Part shown: positions 6,095-6,805 of the stretch, piece after piece
How the letters are laid out: each line of letters starts with the position of its first letter
Position numbering within the stretch: the first letter of the stretch is position 1
Made by a program: the position numbers and the translations under genes
NCBI GenBank assembly: GCA_035640715.1
Contig: DASQVO010000542.1
Coordinates: 1 to 6,805 of the forward strand
DNA: 6,805 nt
Direction: 5' to 3'
DNA from: DASQVO01 sp035640715
GTDB taxonomy: Bacteria > Actinomycetota > Actinomycetes > Streptosporangiales > Streptosporangiaceae
The notes under the pieces: generated by a model
What the model was told of the DNA's origin: nothing
Databases searched by the model: none
The model's input: only the letters and a program-made list of their open reading frames with translations

Positions 6095-6805
6095 TGGGAC
6101 AGAAAGTGAACCCGCACGGGTTCCGGCTCGGCATCACCACGGACTTCAAGAGCCGCTGGTATGCCGGCAAGCTGTACAAGGACTACGTCGCGGAAGACGT
6201 GGCGATCCGGCGGATGCTGCAGCGCGGCATGGAGCGGGCCGGCATCTCCAAGGTCGAGATCGAGCGGACCAGGGACCGCGTCCGGGTGGACATCCACACG
6301 GCACGTCCGGGCATCGTCATCGGGCGCCGCGGCGCCGAAGCGGACCGCATCCGCAGCGACCTGGAGAAGCTGACCGGCAAGCAGATCCAGCTCAACATCC
6401 TCGAGGTCAAGAACCCCGAGATCGACGCCCAGCTCGTCGCGCAGGGCGTTGCCGAGCAGCTGTCCAGCCGGGTCTCCTTCCGCCGGGCCATGCGCAAGGC
6501 GATGCAGAGCGCGATGAAGGGCGGCGCCAAGGGCATCCGGGTACAGTGCTCCGGCCGTCTCGGCGGCGCGGAGATGTCCCGCTCGGAGTTCTACCGGGAA
6601 GGGCGGGTTCCGCTGCACACGCTCCGCGCCGACATCGACTATGGCTTCTACGAGGCGCGCACCACGTTCGGCCGCATCGGCGTGAAGGTCTGGATCTACA
6701 AGGGGGAGGCCCCGACCACCCGCGCGGGCCGTGAGGCAGCAGCGGCGGCCCTGCGGGCCGGTGGCCCGCGCCGTGAGCGGCCGGGCGGGGCCCCGCCGCG
6801 CCGTC
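6094..6805 (+). CDS. rpsC: 30S ribosomal protein S3 (3' end beyond window)
   Basis: S3 lies at the mRNA entry side of the 30S head, binds 16S rRNA with S10 and S14, and has mRNA helicase activity together with S4 and S5. Translation from GTG 6094 gives 237 residues with no stop before the window ends; actinobacterial S3 is usually longer than E. coli S3 (233), with a basic, low-complexity tail. Landmarks: VGQKVNPHGFRLGITTDFKS (1-20), the KH domain with GXXG loop GRRG (77-80), VAEQLSSRVSFRRAMRKA (119-136), and the C-terminal domain GIRVQCSGRLGGAEMSRSE (147-165), GRVPLHTLRADIDYG (170-184), TTFGRIGVKVWIYKGE (190-205). From about 206 the chain is Ala/Arg/Gly/Pro-rich. GGGAGGG (6079-6085) lies 8 nt before the GTG. 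The start shares one base with the rplV stop (TAGTG). Confidence 0.97.
   Translation, partial: MGQKVNPHGFRLGITTDFKSRWYAGKLYKDYVAEDVAIRRMLQRGMERAGISKVEIERTRDRVRVDIHTARPGIVIGRRGAEADRIRSDLEKLTGKQIQLNILEVKNPEIDAQLVAQGVAEQLSSRVSFRRAMRKAMQSAMKGGAKGIRVQCSGRLGGAEMSRSEFYREGRVPLHTLRADIDYGFYEARTTFGRIGVKVWIYKGEAPTTRAGREAAAAALRAGGPRRERPGGAPPRR

Overview
This window is the junction of the str operon and the S10 operon of a high-GC Gram-positive bacterium (Actinomycetota). All ten genes are on the + strand and follow the order fusA (3' part), tuf, rpsJ, rplC, rplD, rplW, rplB, rpsS, rplV, rpsC (5' part). The very GC-rich codon third positions, two GTG starts, and protein signatures (EF-Tu beginning AKAKFERTKPHVNIGTIGHI, S10 beginning MAGQKIRIRLKAYDHEV, L3 with a GACATPGRVFKG segment) point to Actinomycetota. 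From memory, Streptomyces and Mycobacterium carry many genes between tuf and rpsJ. Here the two are 99 nt apart, so another lineage is more likely, for example Streptosporangiales, Frankia or a relative. That placement is inference.

Layout: bases 2-1135 encode the last 377 residues of elongation factor G. An 88-nt gap with two adjacent small hairpins leads to tuf (1224-2417, EF-Tu, 397 aa). A 99-nt gap with a perfect 13-bp GC hairpin separates tuf from the S10 cluster. From rpsJ onward the genes are tightly packed: gaps of 13, 2, 33, 12 and 33 nt, an ATGA overlap (rplC/rplD) and a TAGTG overlap (rplV/rpsC). This is the pattern of one polycistronic, translationally coupled ribosomal protein operon. 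rpsC runs off the right end.

Together the genes supply two GTPase elongation factors (aminoacyl-tRNA delivery and translocation) plus ribosomal proteins S10, S19 and S3 of the small-subunit head and L3, L4, L23, L2 and L22 of the large subunit (peptidyl-transferase surroundings and exit tunnel).

I found no mobile element, CRISPR array, RNA gene or unknown accessory gene. The window is ordinary housekeeping DNA and I do not see a new biological system. The points that merit checking are local: a His-to-Leu change in the nearly invariant L2 motif, a long C-terminal tail on L4 containing an in-frame repeat, hairpins in both large gaps, an Arg-rich segment in L22, and frequent TAG stop codons.
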